The translations under genes and the position numbers were made by a program. The notes beneath the pieces were generated by a model. That model was not told the DNA's origin and did not search any database. It was given only the letters and a program-made list of their open reading frames with translations. From Suilimivivens sp964571145 (lineage in GTDB: Bacteria > Bacillota > Clostridia > Lachnospirales > Lachnospiraceae), in contig CAZNAP010000002.1 in assembly GCA_964571145.1 (NCBI GenBank), positions 1-64,000 on the forward strand: a DNA stretch of 64,000 nucleotides. Reading direction: 5' to 3'. Positions 8,579 through 17,059 of this stretch are shown here, piece after piece (the stretch's first letter is position 1; each line of letters opens with the position of its first letter).

Positions 8579-9652
8579 TTATTTTTTCATATCAGCGAGA
8601 GACTGTGTATAAGGGGCTCTTGCTATTCCGTTTTCGGTAATAATGGCACTGATTAACTCGTGGTCAGTTACATCAAATGCCGGATTGAAGACTTTCACAC
8701 CTTCCGGAGCCATGCGTTCTTTGTACCACATATCTGTGACTTCCGTTGCAGGACGCTGCTCGATATGGATTTCCGCTCCAGTAGGAGTGTTCAAATCAAG
8801 CGTTGAGGTGGGTGCACATACATAAAACGGAACGTTATACCGTTTAGCAACAGTTGCCACTACGGAAGTTCCTATTTTATTGGCAACATCGCCATTAGCA
8901 GCTACGCGGTCACAACCTACAAATACTGCATTCACCCAGCCATTACGCATAACTATGGCTGACATATTGTCGCAAATTAGGGTTACATCAACACCGGCAC
9001 TGTGCAGTTCATAAGCGGTGAGTCTTGCTCCCTGTAAAAGTGGACGTGTTTCATCTGCAAAGACTTTAAAATTGTATCCGCGCTCTTGCCCTAAATAAAT
9101 AGGTGCTGTAGCAGTACCGTATTTACAGGTGGCTAGTTGTCCTGCATTACAGTGTGTTAGGATTCCGTCGCCGGGTTTCACAAGACTTAAGCCAAATTCA
9201 CCGATTGCCTTGCATACTCTAATGTCTTCGTCCTTGATTTCTCGCGCTTCCTTGCCAAGTGCCTGAATAATCTGAGAAACTGTTTTGCCGTCTTCGTGCA
9301 ACTTAACACACAGCATATCCATACGATTGAGTGCCCAAGATAAATTAACTGCAGTAGGACGTGCAGAATTCAAATAGTCTTTGTAGTCTACAAATTGGGT
9401 ATAGAAATCGTCATAGTCTTGCGTTTGTATGCTCTTAGCCAGAACATAAATACCAAAAGCGGCTGCCACACCAATTGCCGGTGCACCACGTACTTGCAGC
9501 AAATAAATTGCATTCCATATTTCCTGCGCGGTATGTAGCTGAATCAGTTCAGTAGACCCAGGTAATTTTGTTTGATCAATAATGATCACACAGTTATTAG
9601 CATCGTCTAATTCAACTGTTTCATAATCCAAGATGCTCTTTTTATCGTTCAT
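8579..9652 (-). CDS. mtnA: S-methyl-5-thioribose-1-phosphate isomerase
   Basis: Aldose-ketose isomerase of the eIF2B-like family, 357 aa. It converts methylthioribose-1-phosphate to methylthioribulose-1-phosphate in methionine salvage; some bacteria use it for deoxyribose-1-phosphate instead. Signatures: LLQVRGAPAIGVAAAFG near residue 55, the catalytic Cys in LTHCNAGQLAT, the catalytic Asp in CDNMSAIVM, and FVGCDRVAANGDVANKIGT. GAGG precedes the start. None of the other salvage genes (mtnK, mtnB, mtnC, mtnD) is near, so the pathway context is not visible here. It is divergent from gatC across 200 bases. Confidence 0.95.
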   Translation of the reverse strand: MNDKKSILDYETVELDDANNCVIIIDQTKLPGSTELIQLHTAQEIWNAIYLLQVRGAPAIGVAAAFGIYVLAKSIQTQDYDDFYTQFVDYKDYLNSARPTAVNLSWALNRMDMLCVKLHEDGKTVSQIIQALGKEAREIKDEDIRVCKAIGEFGLSLVKPGDGILTHCNAGQLATCKYGTATAPIYLGQERGYNFKVFADETRPLLQGARLTAYELHSAGVDVTLICDNMSAIVMRNGWVNAVFVGCDRVAANGDVANKIGTSVVATVAKRYNVPFYVCAPTSTLDLNTPTGAEIHIEQRPATEVTDMWYKERMAPEGVKVFNPAFDVTDHELISAIITENGIARAPYTQSLADMKK

Positions 9653-9852
9653 AATAATCCTCGCTTCATATTTTCATAGTGTCAATCGTCAATAAATCTT
9701 ATTTATTTTCTCATATTTGTTATGAAAAGAAAAGGGCAAACCAATACTTTCAGTAGACACAGCAGGTAAAAAGTAGTAAATTATGAATAGTAAAAATTTG
9801 GATTATACATTATAATAGAGAAATATAAATTCATGAGAAAGGAAGATAAATC

Positions 9853-10146
9853 ATGGCAAATATTATTTCTGATGAAACCATAGAATATGTTGGGATTCTT
9901 GCCAAACTTGAACTTTCGGAAGAAGAACGGGAACAGGCCAAGAAAGATATGGGCAGTATGCTGGATTATATTGATAAATTGGGAGAACTGGATACACAGG
10001 GTGTAGAACCTATGTCCCATGTTTTTCCTGTTAAGAATGTATTTAGAGAAGACGTGGTAACCAATGGCGATATGCGGGAGGACATTTTGAAGAATGCTCC
10101 CGGCGAAAAAGACGGCATGTTTACAGTGCCACGTACATTTGATTAG
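9853..10146 (+). CDS. gatC: Asp-tRNA(Asn)/Glu-tRNA(Gln) amidotransferase subunit C
   Basis: 97-residue subunit that stabilises GatA and bridges it to GatB. Recognised by VGILAKLELSEEEREQAKKD, MLDYIDKLGELDT and the C-terminal HVFPVKNVFREDVV. First gene of gatCAB. GAGAAAGGAAG is upstream, and a TATAAT at 9811-9816 could be its -10, though no good -35 is seen. gatA follows after ten bases, so the subunits are co-translated. Confidence 0.95.
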   Translation: MANIISDETIEYVGILAKLELSEEEREQAKKDMGSMLDYIDKLGELDTQGVEPMSHVFPVKNVFREDVVTNGDMREDILKNAPGEKDGMFTVPRTFD

Positions 10147-10156
10147 GAGGCGGCAG

Positions 10157-11620
10157 ATGAGTGAATTGTTGAAAATGACTGCCGTAGAATTGGCGGCAGC
10201 AATTAAAAGAAAAGAAGTGACAGTTAAGGCAGCAGTTGAAGCAGTACTGGCACAGATAAAAGCAAGCGAAGAAGCATATCACTGCTATGTTACAGTGGAT
10301 CAAGAAGGTGCTTTGGCTCAGGTAAAAGAAATTCAAAAAAAGATTGACGCCGGTGAACTGACAGGCCCTCTGGCAGGTGTTCCTGTTGCGGTGAAAGATA
10401 ATATGTGTACCGAAGGATTACTTACCACCTGTTCCTCTAAAATTTTGTATAATTTTATACCTACTTTTTCATCAGAAGCTGTTTTGAATCTGAAAAAAGC
10501 AGGTGCAGTTTTAATTGGAAAAACCAATATGGACGAGTTTGCCATGGGTTCTACTACAGAAACTTCAGCTTTTGGAGTAACCAGAAATCCATGGAATCCG
10601 GAGCATGTGCCGGGAGGTTCTTCGGGTGGTTCTGCAGCAGCAGTTGCAGCGCAGGAATGCTTTTTTGCATTGGGTTCCGATACAGGCGGTTCTATTCGTC
10701 AACCGGCTTCTTTTTGCGGTGTAGTCGGATTAAAGCCTACCTATGGAACGGTTTCCCGTTATGGGTTGGTGGCTTATGGTTCCTCATTGGATCAGATTGG
10801 GCCGCTTTGTAAAGATGTGACAGACTGTGCTACCATTTTGGAAGCTATAGCTTCTCATGATTTGAAGGATTCCACTTCTGTAGAACGTGATGATACTGAT
10901 TTTACTACAGCGTTAAAAGCAGATGTGAAGGGTATGAAAGTTGGTATTCCCAAGGATTACTTTGGCGAAGGTCTCGACCCGGAAGTGAAGGAAGCAGTCC
11001 TAGCGGCAGCAGAAGTGCTACGCCAGCAGGGGGCTATTGTAGATGAATTTGACCTGAGTTTGGTAGAATATGCGATTCCTACCTATTATACCATTGCAGC
11101 AGCAGAAGCCAGTTCGAATCTGGAGCGTTTTGACGGCATTAAATATGGCTATCGTACCGAAGAATTTGAAGGTCTGCACAATATGTATAAGAAGTCTCGT
11201 TCCGAAGGCTTTGGTCCTGAAGTGAAGAGAAGAATCATGTTGGGTAGTTTTGTACTCAGCTCCGGTTATTATGATGCCTATTACCTAAAGGCATTACGCG
11301 TAAAAGCGTTGATTAAAAAGGCATTTGACGAAGCCTTTTCCAAATATGATGTGATTCTTGGACCGGTTGCACCGACTACAGCGCCGAAGCTGGGCGAAAG
11401 CTTATCCGATCCGATTAAGATGTATTTAGGCGATATTTATACGATTTCTATTAACCTGGCAGGACTTCCGGGCATCAGCATTCCCTGTGGTCTGGATTCC
11501 AAGGGATTGCCCATTGGATTGCAACTGATTGGTGATTGTTTTCAGGAAAAGAAGTTAATACAGACCGCCTATACCTATGAAAAGGTAAGAGGACCCTTTG
11601 GTCTAAAGGAGGGCAAATAA
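10157..11620 (+). CDS. gatA: Asp-tRNA(Asn)/Glu-tRNA(Gln) amidotransferase subunit A
   Basis: Amidase-signature subunit, 487 aa, which releases ammonia from glutamine for the GatB site. The Ser-cisSer-Lys triad is present: Lys in GVPVAVKDNMCT (about residue 80), cis-Ser in PGGSSGGSAAAVAA, and nucleophile Ser in GSDTGGSIRQPASFCG. The start chosen has GGAGG seven bases upstream; an earlier in-frame ATG lies within gatC and lacks a ribosome site. gatB begins one base after its stop. Cytoplasmic complex. Confidence 0.97.
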   Translation: MSELLKMTAVELAAAIKRKEVTVKAAVEAVLAQIKASEEAYHCYVTVDQEGALAQVKEIQKKIDAGELTGPLAGVPVAVKDNMCTEGLLTTCSSKILYNFIPTFSSEAVLNLKKAGAVLIGKTNMDEFAMGSTTETSAFGVTRNPWNPEHVPGGSSGGSAAAVAAQECFFALGSDTGGSIRQPASFCGVVGLKPTYGTVSRYGLVAYGSSLDQIGPLCKDVTDCATILEAIASHDLKDSTSVERDDTDFTTALKADVKGMKVGIPKDYFGEGLDPEVKEAVLAAAEVLRQQGAIVDEFDLSLVEYAIPTYYTIAAAEASSNLERFDGIKYGYRTEEFEGLHNMYKKSRSEGFGPEVKRRIMLGSFVLSSGYYDAYYLKALRVKALIKKAFDEAFSKYDVILGPVAPTTAPKLGESLSDPIKMYLGDIYTISINLAGLPGISIPCGLDSKGLPIGLQLIGDCFQEKKLIQTAYTYEKVRGPFGLKEGK

Positions 11621-11621
11621 T

Positions 11622-13052
11622 ATGGCGAAACAATATGAAACGGTCATAGGTCTTGAGGTTCACGTAGAGCTGGCAACCAAAACGAAGATTTTCTGCGGTT
11701 GCTCCACTGCCTTTGGAGGAGACCCTAACACGCATACATGTCCTGTTTGTACTGGTATGCCTGGATCTTTGCCTGTACTGAATAAGCAGGTGCTGGAATA
11801 TGCAGTTGCTGTTGGATTGGCAACGAATTGTGATATTACCCAGTATTGTAAATTTGACAGAAAAAATTATTTCTATCCTGACAATCCACAGAATTATCAG
11901 ATTTCCCAGCTGTATCTACCAATTTGCAGAAATGGAAAAGTTGAAATCGAAACAGAAAAAGGAAAGAAATTTGTTCGAATCCATGAAATTCATATGGAAG
12001 AGGATGCAGGAAAGCTGATTCACGATGAATGGGAGGACTGTTCACTGGTGGATTACAATCGCTCCGGCGTTCCACTAATCGAGATTGTATCCGAACCGGA
12101 CATGCGTAGCGCGGATGAAGTCATTGCTTATTTGGAAAAACTCCGCATGATTATTCAGTATTTAGGTGCATCGGATTGCAAACTTCAGGAAGGCTCCATG
12201 CGTGCTGATGTGAACTTATCTTTACGTGAAGTAGGTGCCGAGCAGTTTGGAACTCGTACCGAGATGAAGAACTTGAACTCTTTTAAAGCCATTGCCAGAG
12301 CCATTGAAGGCGAAACATTGCGTCAGATGGATTTGCTGGATGCCGGTGAAAAGGTCATTCAGGAAACCAGAAGATGGGATGACAATCAGGGCGAATCCTA
12401 TGCCATGAGAAGTAAAGAAGATGCACAGGATTATCGTTACTTCCCAGATCCAGACTTAGTTCCGGTTGTACTGGATGATGCTTATTTGGATGAGATTAGG
12501 AAAAAGCAGCCTGAATTTAAAGAAGAAAAGCAGGCTCGTTATAAGGAAGAATTTGATATTCCCGAATATGATATTGATATTATTACCTGCAGTAAGCATA
12601 TGGCTGATTTATTTGAAGCAACAGTGGCGCTTGGAGCACAGCCTAAGAAGGTATCCAACTGGCTGATGGTGGAAACCATGCGACTGTTAAAGGAAAAGAA
12701 TATGGATCCAGAGGATATTCGTTACTCACCGGACAATCTTGCCAAGCTTATCAAGCTTGCAGATACCAAGGCGATTAACAGTTCTGTAGCCAAAGAAGTC
12801 TTTGAAGTCATGTTTGAAAATGACGTTGATCCGGAGAAATATGTGGAGGAAAAGGGTCTCAAGACAGTCAATGACGAGGGTGCTTTGCGTAAAACCATCG
12901 AAGAAGTCATAGCAGCCAATCCCCAGTCCGTAGAGGATTACAGAAGTGGTAAGGAAAAGGCAATCGGCTTCCTGGTAGGTCAGACCATGAAAGCGATGAA
13001 AGGCAAAGCAGACCCGGGACTTATTAATCAGGTATTGAAGGAACTGCTATAG
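11622..13052 (+). CDS. gatB: Asp-tRNA(Asn)/Glu-tRNA(Gln) amidotransferase subunit B
   Basis: 476-residue subunit that binds misacylated tRNA and activates its carboxylate with ATP. Visible: YETVIGLEVHVELATKTKIF, the zinc cysteines in FCGCSTAFGG and HTCPVCTGMPG, KFDRKNYFYPDNPQNYQ, and the YqeY-like tRNA-binding tail from about residue 330. With glnS also in this genome (35220), GatCAB is probably needed mainly for Asn-tRNA, or is partly redundant for Gln-tRNA (inference). A strong terminator follows. Confidence 0.97.
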   Translation: MAKQYETVIGLEVHVELATKTKIFCGCSTAFGGDPNTHTCPVCTGMPGSLPVLNKQVLEYAVAVGLATNCDITQYCKFDRKNYFYPDNPQNYQISQLYLPICRNGKVEIETEKGKKFVRIHEIHMEEDAGKLIHDEWEDCSLVDYNRSGVPLIEIVSEPDMRSADEVIAYLEKLRMIIQYLGASDCKLQEGSMRADVNLSLREVGAEQFGTRTEMKNLNSFKAIARAIEGETLRQMDLLDAGEKVIQETRRWDDNQGESYAMRSKEDAQDYRYFPDPDLVPVVLDDAYLDEIRKKQPEFKEEKQARYKEEFDIPEYDIDIITCSKHMADLFEATVALGAQPKKVSNWLMVETMRLLKEKNMDPEDIRYSPDNLAKLIKLADTKAINSSVAKEVFEVMFENDVDPEKYVEEKGLKTVNDEGALRKTIEEVIAANPQSVEDYRSGKEKAIGFLVGQTMKAMKGKADPGLINQVLKELL

Positions 13053-13090
13053 AAACTGTTATATAGACAGAAATAATAGTGAAATCTAGA

Positions 13091-13130
13091 AAAAATCAGG
13101 TCGTGGAGTTTAACTCCGCGGCCTGATTTT
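13091..13130 (+). terminator. Intrinsic terminator after gatB
   Basis: Left arm AAAATCAGGTCGTGGAG pairs with CTCCGCGGCCTGATTTT (two G-U pairs) around a short loop, ending in TTTT. Confidence 0.9.
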
Positions 13131-13171
13131 GGTATAGTAGACTTATTTTATTTTAAGATACAATTTTGCTA

Positions 13172-13600
13172 TTACATTTCCTTGTCATATTTAATACGAT
13201 AATAAATGCCGAAACCATGCACAAGTAAATAGGCAAATACAATAAGAAGAACTACTGTCAGTTCAACTCCCATGAGAGCAAAAGAAACCATTAACGCACC
13301 AAATATAAATGTCATCATGTCATAGGCTTTTGCTTTGGCACGATTGACTACTGCAATGTTGCGTTCATCTTTTTGTTCGATTTCAAGCTGCTTTCGAGTA
13401 TCCCGATGATTTTTCATAGTTCTGGCAGAAATGAGATTTCCCATACCATGACCGAAAAGACCACAACCGATACCAACAAAAATATAGGGAAGCGTGAGCA
13501 TGAGACCTTGTACAACATCCGTAGTCTTTACGAAATACAGCCCTATTCCAAGTAATACAATACCAATAATAGTAAATAAATAACTCATTTTATTTTTCAT
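13172..13600 (-). CDS. Small membrane protein paired with an XRE regulator (DUF2178-like)
   Basis: About 142 aa with four predicted membrane helices in two pairs, separated by a charged cytoplasmic loop containing EIEQKDERNIAVVNRAKAKAYD. That loop resembles DUF2178-type proteins, which commonly follow a small YozG-like XRE regulator. Function unknown. The start has AGGAGG correctly placed inside the end of the regulator gene; the two overlap by 11 bases, implying coupled translation. An upstream in-frame ATG lies further inside the regulator and has no ribosome site. Confidence 0.8.
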   Translation of the reverse strand: MKNKMSYLFTIIGIVLLGIGLYFVKTTDVVQGLMLTLPYIFVGIGCGLFGHGMGNLISARTMKNHRDTRKQLEIEQKDERNIAVVNRAKAKAYDMMTFIFGALMVSFALMGVELTVVLLIVFAYLLVHGFGIYYRIKYDKEM

Positions 13601-13799
13601 CGTTTTCCTCCTCGTAAAAAAATAATTCTTCAATTTTCATGTCAAAGTATCGGGCTATTTTGAAAGCCAATACAATCGACGGGTTATAGCGGCCATTTTC
13701 AAGTGAGCCTATGGTTTGCCTTGAGACTTCGAGAATGGCGGCCAATTCTTCTTGTTTAATGCCTCTTTTCTTTCGGATTTCTTCTAAACAATTTTTCAC
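13590..13799 (-). CDS. Small XRE-family transcriptional regulator (YozG-like)
   Basis: About 69 aa, almost entirely one Cro/C1 helix-turn-helix: GIKQEELAAILEVSRQTIGSLENGRYNPS, then the usual IARYFDMKIEELFFYEEE tail. A GTG start at 13799 has AAAGAGG upstream and gives the usual N-terminus for this group; an ATG at 13823 would add eight residues not normally present. It is expected to repress its own operon with the membrane protein. Two matching operator-like sequences bracket its promoter (13848-13908). Confidence 0.88.
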   Translation of the reverse strand: MKNCLEEIRKKRGIKQEELAAILEVSRQTIGSLENGRYNPSIVLAFKIARYFDMKIEELFFYEEENDEK

Positions 13800-13847
13800 A
13801 ATTACCTCTTTTCTGCACTGCACATTATAATTATTGCATTCAAATGG

Positions 13848-13908
13848 AAAGTTAACTTTACATTAATACAATAACACTGCGGTTAGAAAATGTCAAGCTA
13901 ACTTTCCA
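13848..13908 (-). promoter_or_regulatory. Promoter and paired operators of the XRE/membrane-protein operon
   Basis: On the reverse strand: -35 TTGACA (13891-13896), 17-base spacer, -10 TATTGT (13868-13873). A 12-bp palindrome AAAGTTAACTTT (13848-13859) lies just downstream of the -10. The related TAACTTTCCA (13899-13908), complementary to TGGAAAGTTA (13845-13854), lies just upstream of the -35. Two regulator dimers could thus bracket the promoter. Confidence 0.65.
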
Positions 13909-13960
13909 TAAATAGTATCCGGATGAACCTATGCCGAATTTTTACTGATGCCTAATGAAC

Positions 13961-15091
13961 TTACAAGTACTGCGATAATTCTTCTGTCACACATTCCTGT
14001 ACTTGATTGGCAATAGATTTGGCTTTGCGTGGAGAAATTCCAATCTCTTTTGCAACAGCGAAAATATCTGCAAGGCTAGGTGAGATACCATTACCGTGTA
14101 AGGTTGTGGCATGTTCGCCACCTAGAGAATTACTGTAGGTCAGGTCGTAAGCGGGAGAAAGTACCCAACGTTTTTCTGCTTCTAAGTATAGATAAGAAAA
14201 ATTTTTGGAGTGGTCATCTCTATTATGTGCAAATACATTAAAACACATGAGGCGAAAAAGTTTTTCACATTCTGCCATATCATCCGTAAGCTGTAAAGTT
14301 AAGCGCATAAGAAGATCATAATCCAAATTGGGAATCCTATGTGATGTTTCAAGCAGCGCAGCTGCCGAAATCATATGGATACGATTCGCGTAACCGTTCG
14401 TAATGACTCTGTCAAACCGTTTGGTTCCAAAGTAGCCGTTACAAATTGTGGAGGGGAAAAGCCGAACGTCGGATATTTGAAGACCACATTTTTTCGCACA
14501 ATTGGCATAATCATATTCTTGTTGACCAATCACATTGGAATAATTAGAAGAGGCAAACTTAATAATCCAGTCTTCTTCATTTATTTGAGTTAAAATTTTT
14601 GGTCTGGCTCCGCCGGAAGAGCCTCCCAGCATGAACAGAGTATCTAGATTCTTGGTGAAATCTACTTCAAGAATCTGTATGCACTCAGTGGCAATTTCAT
14701 CAAGTGATAAGTTAGAATTTGTATGTTTGTCCATTGGTTGCTCAGGCTCGAAGGTCAGCGCTCCCATACCGGAATCACCTACTATGGCAAGACGGTCAAG
14801 GCCACCCATAGCATGGGGATTGATGTGATTCTTTAGAAGTAATCGATCAACAAGAAGACGTCCCCAACCATCAGGTAGACTATCAGCAAACACTCCAAAC
14901 AATCCTTCGAAAGGGTCAAGGTTTGGAATAAAGACTTTTTTTTCAAGGGGAAGAGAGAGCGGACTAATAGAAAAACCATCAACAAGCCACTGAGCATCAT
15001 ATTCGAAGGCGGATAGGCGGTCTTGATATAATGCAAGAGTACCAACAGTTCTATCATGGTATTTAACAGTTAATGTTTTAACGTTGTCCAT
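13961..15091 (-). CDS. hipA: HipA-family serine/threonine kinase toxin
   Basis: 376-residue HipA-like kinase, shorter than E. coli HipA (440 aa). E. coli HipA phosphorylates GltX; the target here is unknown. N-terminal HipA-N1 domain (about 1-110: VGTLALYQDRLSAFEYD, LPLEKKVF, FADSLPDGWG), then the kinase core with the Gly-rich loop MLGGSSGGARPK, the Lys of DWIIKFAS, the catalytic loop HNRDDHSKNF and the metal Asp of LSPAYDLTYS. All active-site elements are intact. It overlaps the upstream hipB-like gene by 14 bases, the usual antitoxin-toxin order. It is on the opposite strand to the neighbouring genes and could be a mobile module. Confidence 0.92.
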   Translation of the reverse strand: MDNVKTLTVKYHDRTVGTLALYQDRLSAFEYDAQWLVDGFSISPLSLPLEKKVFIPNLDPFEGLFGVFADSLPDGWGRLLVDRLLLKNHINPHAMGGLDRLAIVGDSGMGALTFEPEQPMDKHTNSNLSLDEIATECIQILEVDFTKNLDTLFMLGGSSGGARPKILTQINEEDWIIKFASSNYSNVIGQQEYDYANCAKKCGLQISDVRLFPSTICNGYFGTKRFDRVITNGYANRIHMISAAALLETSHRIPNLDYDLLMRLTLQLTDDMAECEKLFRLMCFNVFAHNRDDHSKNFSYLYLEAEKRWVLSPAYDLTYSNSLGGEHATTLHGNGISPSLADIFAVAKEIGISPRKAKSIANQVQECVTEELSQYL

Positions 15092-15362
15092 TAATTATCT
15101 CCTCTATAGATTGAAAAGGAATATTTGTAAAAAGGTTTTCCAGTTCCGAATCTAATTCTAAGGCGATAGCAAGCTTGGAAAAAGAAATTAAAGAAATATC
15201 ACCGGTCTGTTCGAACCTTTTCAGGGAACCCAAACTGACACCTGATTTAATACTCAAGGCCTTTTGGGAGAGCTTACGCCTTTTTCTTATATCCGATATT
15301 CGATGGGCGAGAAGACTATTCAATTCACTTGGTGTTTTTTGAGATAAAGTATTCATACTCAT
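15078..15362 (-). CDS. hipB: HipB-like XRE antitoxin
   Basis: 94-residue helix-turn-helix protein: RRKLSQKALSIKSGVSLGSLKRFE, then a short tail (LENLFTNIPFQSIEEI) likely to contact HipA. It should neutralise HipA and repress the operon. No Shine-Dalgarno is visible before the ATG at 15362 or the ATG at 15356. A TTGTAT-17-TAAAAT promoter ends immediately before them and would place the mRNA 5' end near 15356, so a leaderless message starting at the second ATG is possible. Confidence 0.85.
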   Translation of the reverse strand: MSMNTLSQKTPSELNSLLAHRISDIRKRRKLSQKALSIKSGVSLGSLKRFEQTGDISLISFSKLAIALELDSELENLFTNIPFQSIEEIINGQR

Positions 15363-15412
15363 ATTTTATCCCAAAACGTAAAAAAATACAATAGAAGGAT
15401 AATATATTATCC
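15363..15412 (-). promoter_or_regulatory. hipBA promoter with 16-bp palindromic operator
   Basis: Reverse strand: -35 TTGTAT (15386-15391), 17-base spacer, -10 TAAAAT (15363-15368). Just upstream is the perfect palindrome GGATAATATATTATCC (15397-15412). Its TATCC/GGATA half-sites resemble those of the E. coli HipB operator (TATCC-N8-GGATA), but the arms here are arranged the other way round. A single GGATAAAA half-site also overlaps the -10. Confidence 0.6.
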
Positions 15413-15512
15413 CTTAGAGTAGAAGTGTATTATTTGACAATAATAATTTTTTGTGTTGTTCACAAAAGTATGATAAAATTCCATATTAGAAAGATAAGAC
15501 AGAGGTATATAG

Positions 15513-16100
15513 ATGAAAGTTTTTGTAGTATACGCTCACCCATGTAAAAGCAGTTTTACCCATAAAGTATATGTGAAGTTTACCGATGGATTAAAAGCAG
15601 CAGGACATGAAGTAGTGGTATCCGATTTATACGAAATAAGTTTCCAGACAGATTTATCTGAAAATGAATACTTGAAAGAAACTAATTACCGTGCAGAGAT
15701 TCCGGTAGCAGAAGATGTGAGAATTGAGCAGGCGAAAATACAAAACAGTGATGCCATGGTCTTTATTTATCCGGTTTTTTGGACAGAGGCACCTGCAAAA
15801 TTAGTGGGTTGGTTTGACAGAGTCTGGACCACTGGCTTTGCATATAGTCCTGAACCTACAATGAAGATTTTGGACAAAGTGCTAGTCATTGCCTGTGCAG
15901 GCAAATCCATGGAATCCTTAACAGATACCGGCGAGAAAAAGGCTATGGAAACAGTTATGCTGGGTGATAGAATTCGTAACAGAGCCAAGGAAAAGGAAAT
16001 GGTTATTTTTGATAATGTGACCAATTGGAATGAAGCATTACGAGATGAAGTGGTGCCCGTCCATTTGGAAGCAGCATATAAATTAGGTGAAAATTTCTAA
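15513..16100 (+). CDS. NAD(P)H:quinone oxidoreductase, flavodoxin-like fold
   Basis: 195-residue cytoplasmic flavoprotein of the NQO1/KefF/MdaB family. Seen: MKVFVVYAHPCKSSFTHKVY (phosphate-binding first strand and loop), the FMN-pocket DAMVFIYPVFWTEAPAKLVGW, then FDRVWTTGFAYS. It probably reduces quinones or electrophiles by two electrons. GAGG precedes the ATG. It is followed after 23 bases by lgt. The region between this gene and hipB contains a possible forward promoter near TATGATAAAAT (15469-15479). Confidence 0.9.
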   Translation: MKVFVVYAHPCKSSFTHKVYVKFTDGLKAAGHEVVVSDLYEISFQTDLSENEYLKETNYRAEIPVAEDVRIEQAKIQNSDAMVFIYPVFWTEAPAKLVGWFDRVWTTGFAYSPEPTMKILDKVLVIACAGKSMESLTDTGEKKAMETVMLGDRIRNRAKEKEMVIFDNVTNWNEALRDEVVPVHLEAAYKLGENF

Positions 16101-16123
16101 AAAGAACAGAAAAGAGGAAAACA

Positions 16124-16954
16124 ATGTTTAATGATATTACGTTAGGACCAATCACAATACATATGTATGGAGTCATGATCGGAATCGGGTTCCTGTCAGC
16201 TTATTTTCTAAGTGCATATCGTGGCAAAAAACAGAAGTTAAATGACGATATTATTTGGGGCATTTTCTTATGCGCAGTCTTTGGCGGACTATTGGGCTGC
16301 AAAATTCTTTACTATATAATAGCAATCCCGGATATTATCAAAGACCCAAGCATTTTATGGGATTTCAGAAATGGCTATGTTGTTTATGGTGGCATTATCG
16401 GCGGTATCTTATCGGCTTGGCTTTATTGCAAAAGAAAAAAAGAAAACTTTCTTTCCTATTTTGATTTGGTAATGCCGGCTGTTGCTATGGCACAGGGATT
16501 TGGCCGATTGGGATGCTTCTTCGCTGGCTGTTGCTATGGAAGAACAACAAAATCCTGTATTGGAATTACTTTCCAACATTCCGATTTTGCACCAAACGGG
16601 GTGAAGCTTTTACCAACTCAATTGATGTCCTCAGCAGGTGATTTCCTGATTTGTATTTCTTTATTACTATTTGCTAAAAAGAATAAGGTAAAAGGAAGAG
16701 TAGCTTCGCTTTATTTGATTTTATATGGAATCGGAAGATTTTTGATTGAATTTTTCAGAAATGATTACAGAGGAAGTATCGGCTTTTTATCTACATCACA
16801 GATTATTTCCATTGGAATCGTAGCAGCAGGAATTGTAATGTTTATGATTATGCCTAAGTATAATAAGGCTGAAGCAACTGAAGAAAAGGCGGAAATAAAA
16901 CAAGAAGCAGTAATAGAACAAGAAGCAGAAGATGTAGGTAATAAAGAAGCGTGA
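16124..16954 (+). CDS. lgt: Prolipoprotein diacylglyceryl transferase
   Basis: Polytopic membrane enzyme of 276 aa that transfers diacylglycerol to the lipobox Cys of prolipoproteins. Seen: ITIHMYGVMIGIGFLSAYFL, then GGLLGCKILYY, GGIIGGILSAWL and the signature region QGFGRLGCFFAGCCYGRTT, a clostridial variant of the Lgt arginine motif. About seven membrane helices, followed by a Glu/Lys-rich tail of about 30 residues that is not part of the core. Its substrates in this window would include the lipoprotein reductase at 1658. It lies close behind the flavodoxin-like gene. Confidence 0.9.
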   Translation: MFNDITLGPITIHMYGVMIGIGFLSAYFLSAYRGKKQKLNDDIIWGIFLCAVFGGLLGCKILYYIIAIPDIIKDPSILWDFRNGYVVYGGIIGGILSAWLYCKRKKENFLSYFDLVMPAVAMAQGFGRLGCFFAGCCYGRTTKSCIGITFQHSDFAPNGVKLLPTQLMSSAGDFLICISLLLFAKKNKVKGRVASLYLILYGIGRFLIEFFRNDYRGSIGFLSTSQIISIGIVAAGIVMFMIMPKYNKAEATEEKAEIKQEAVIEQEAEDVGNKEA

Positions 16955-17059
16955 AGATATAGGCTGTGCCTATAACAAGACGCAGATTTTATATATTATC
17001 CAAATGTAGTAAGCAGATTGTATACTGATGCTAGCGACTAAGTAGGAGAGGAGAAAGTT

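Noticed and set aside
9788..9816. Full gatC promoter
   Set aside because: A good TATAAT is present at 9811-9816, but no acceptable -35 at 16-18 bases and no TG extension.
16955..17059. SAM riboswitch or T-box before the O-acetylhomoserine sulfhydrylase
   Set aside because: Only 105 bases, no T-box core or SAM-I conserved core visible.
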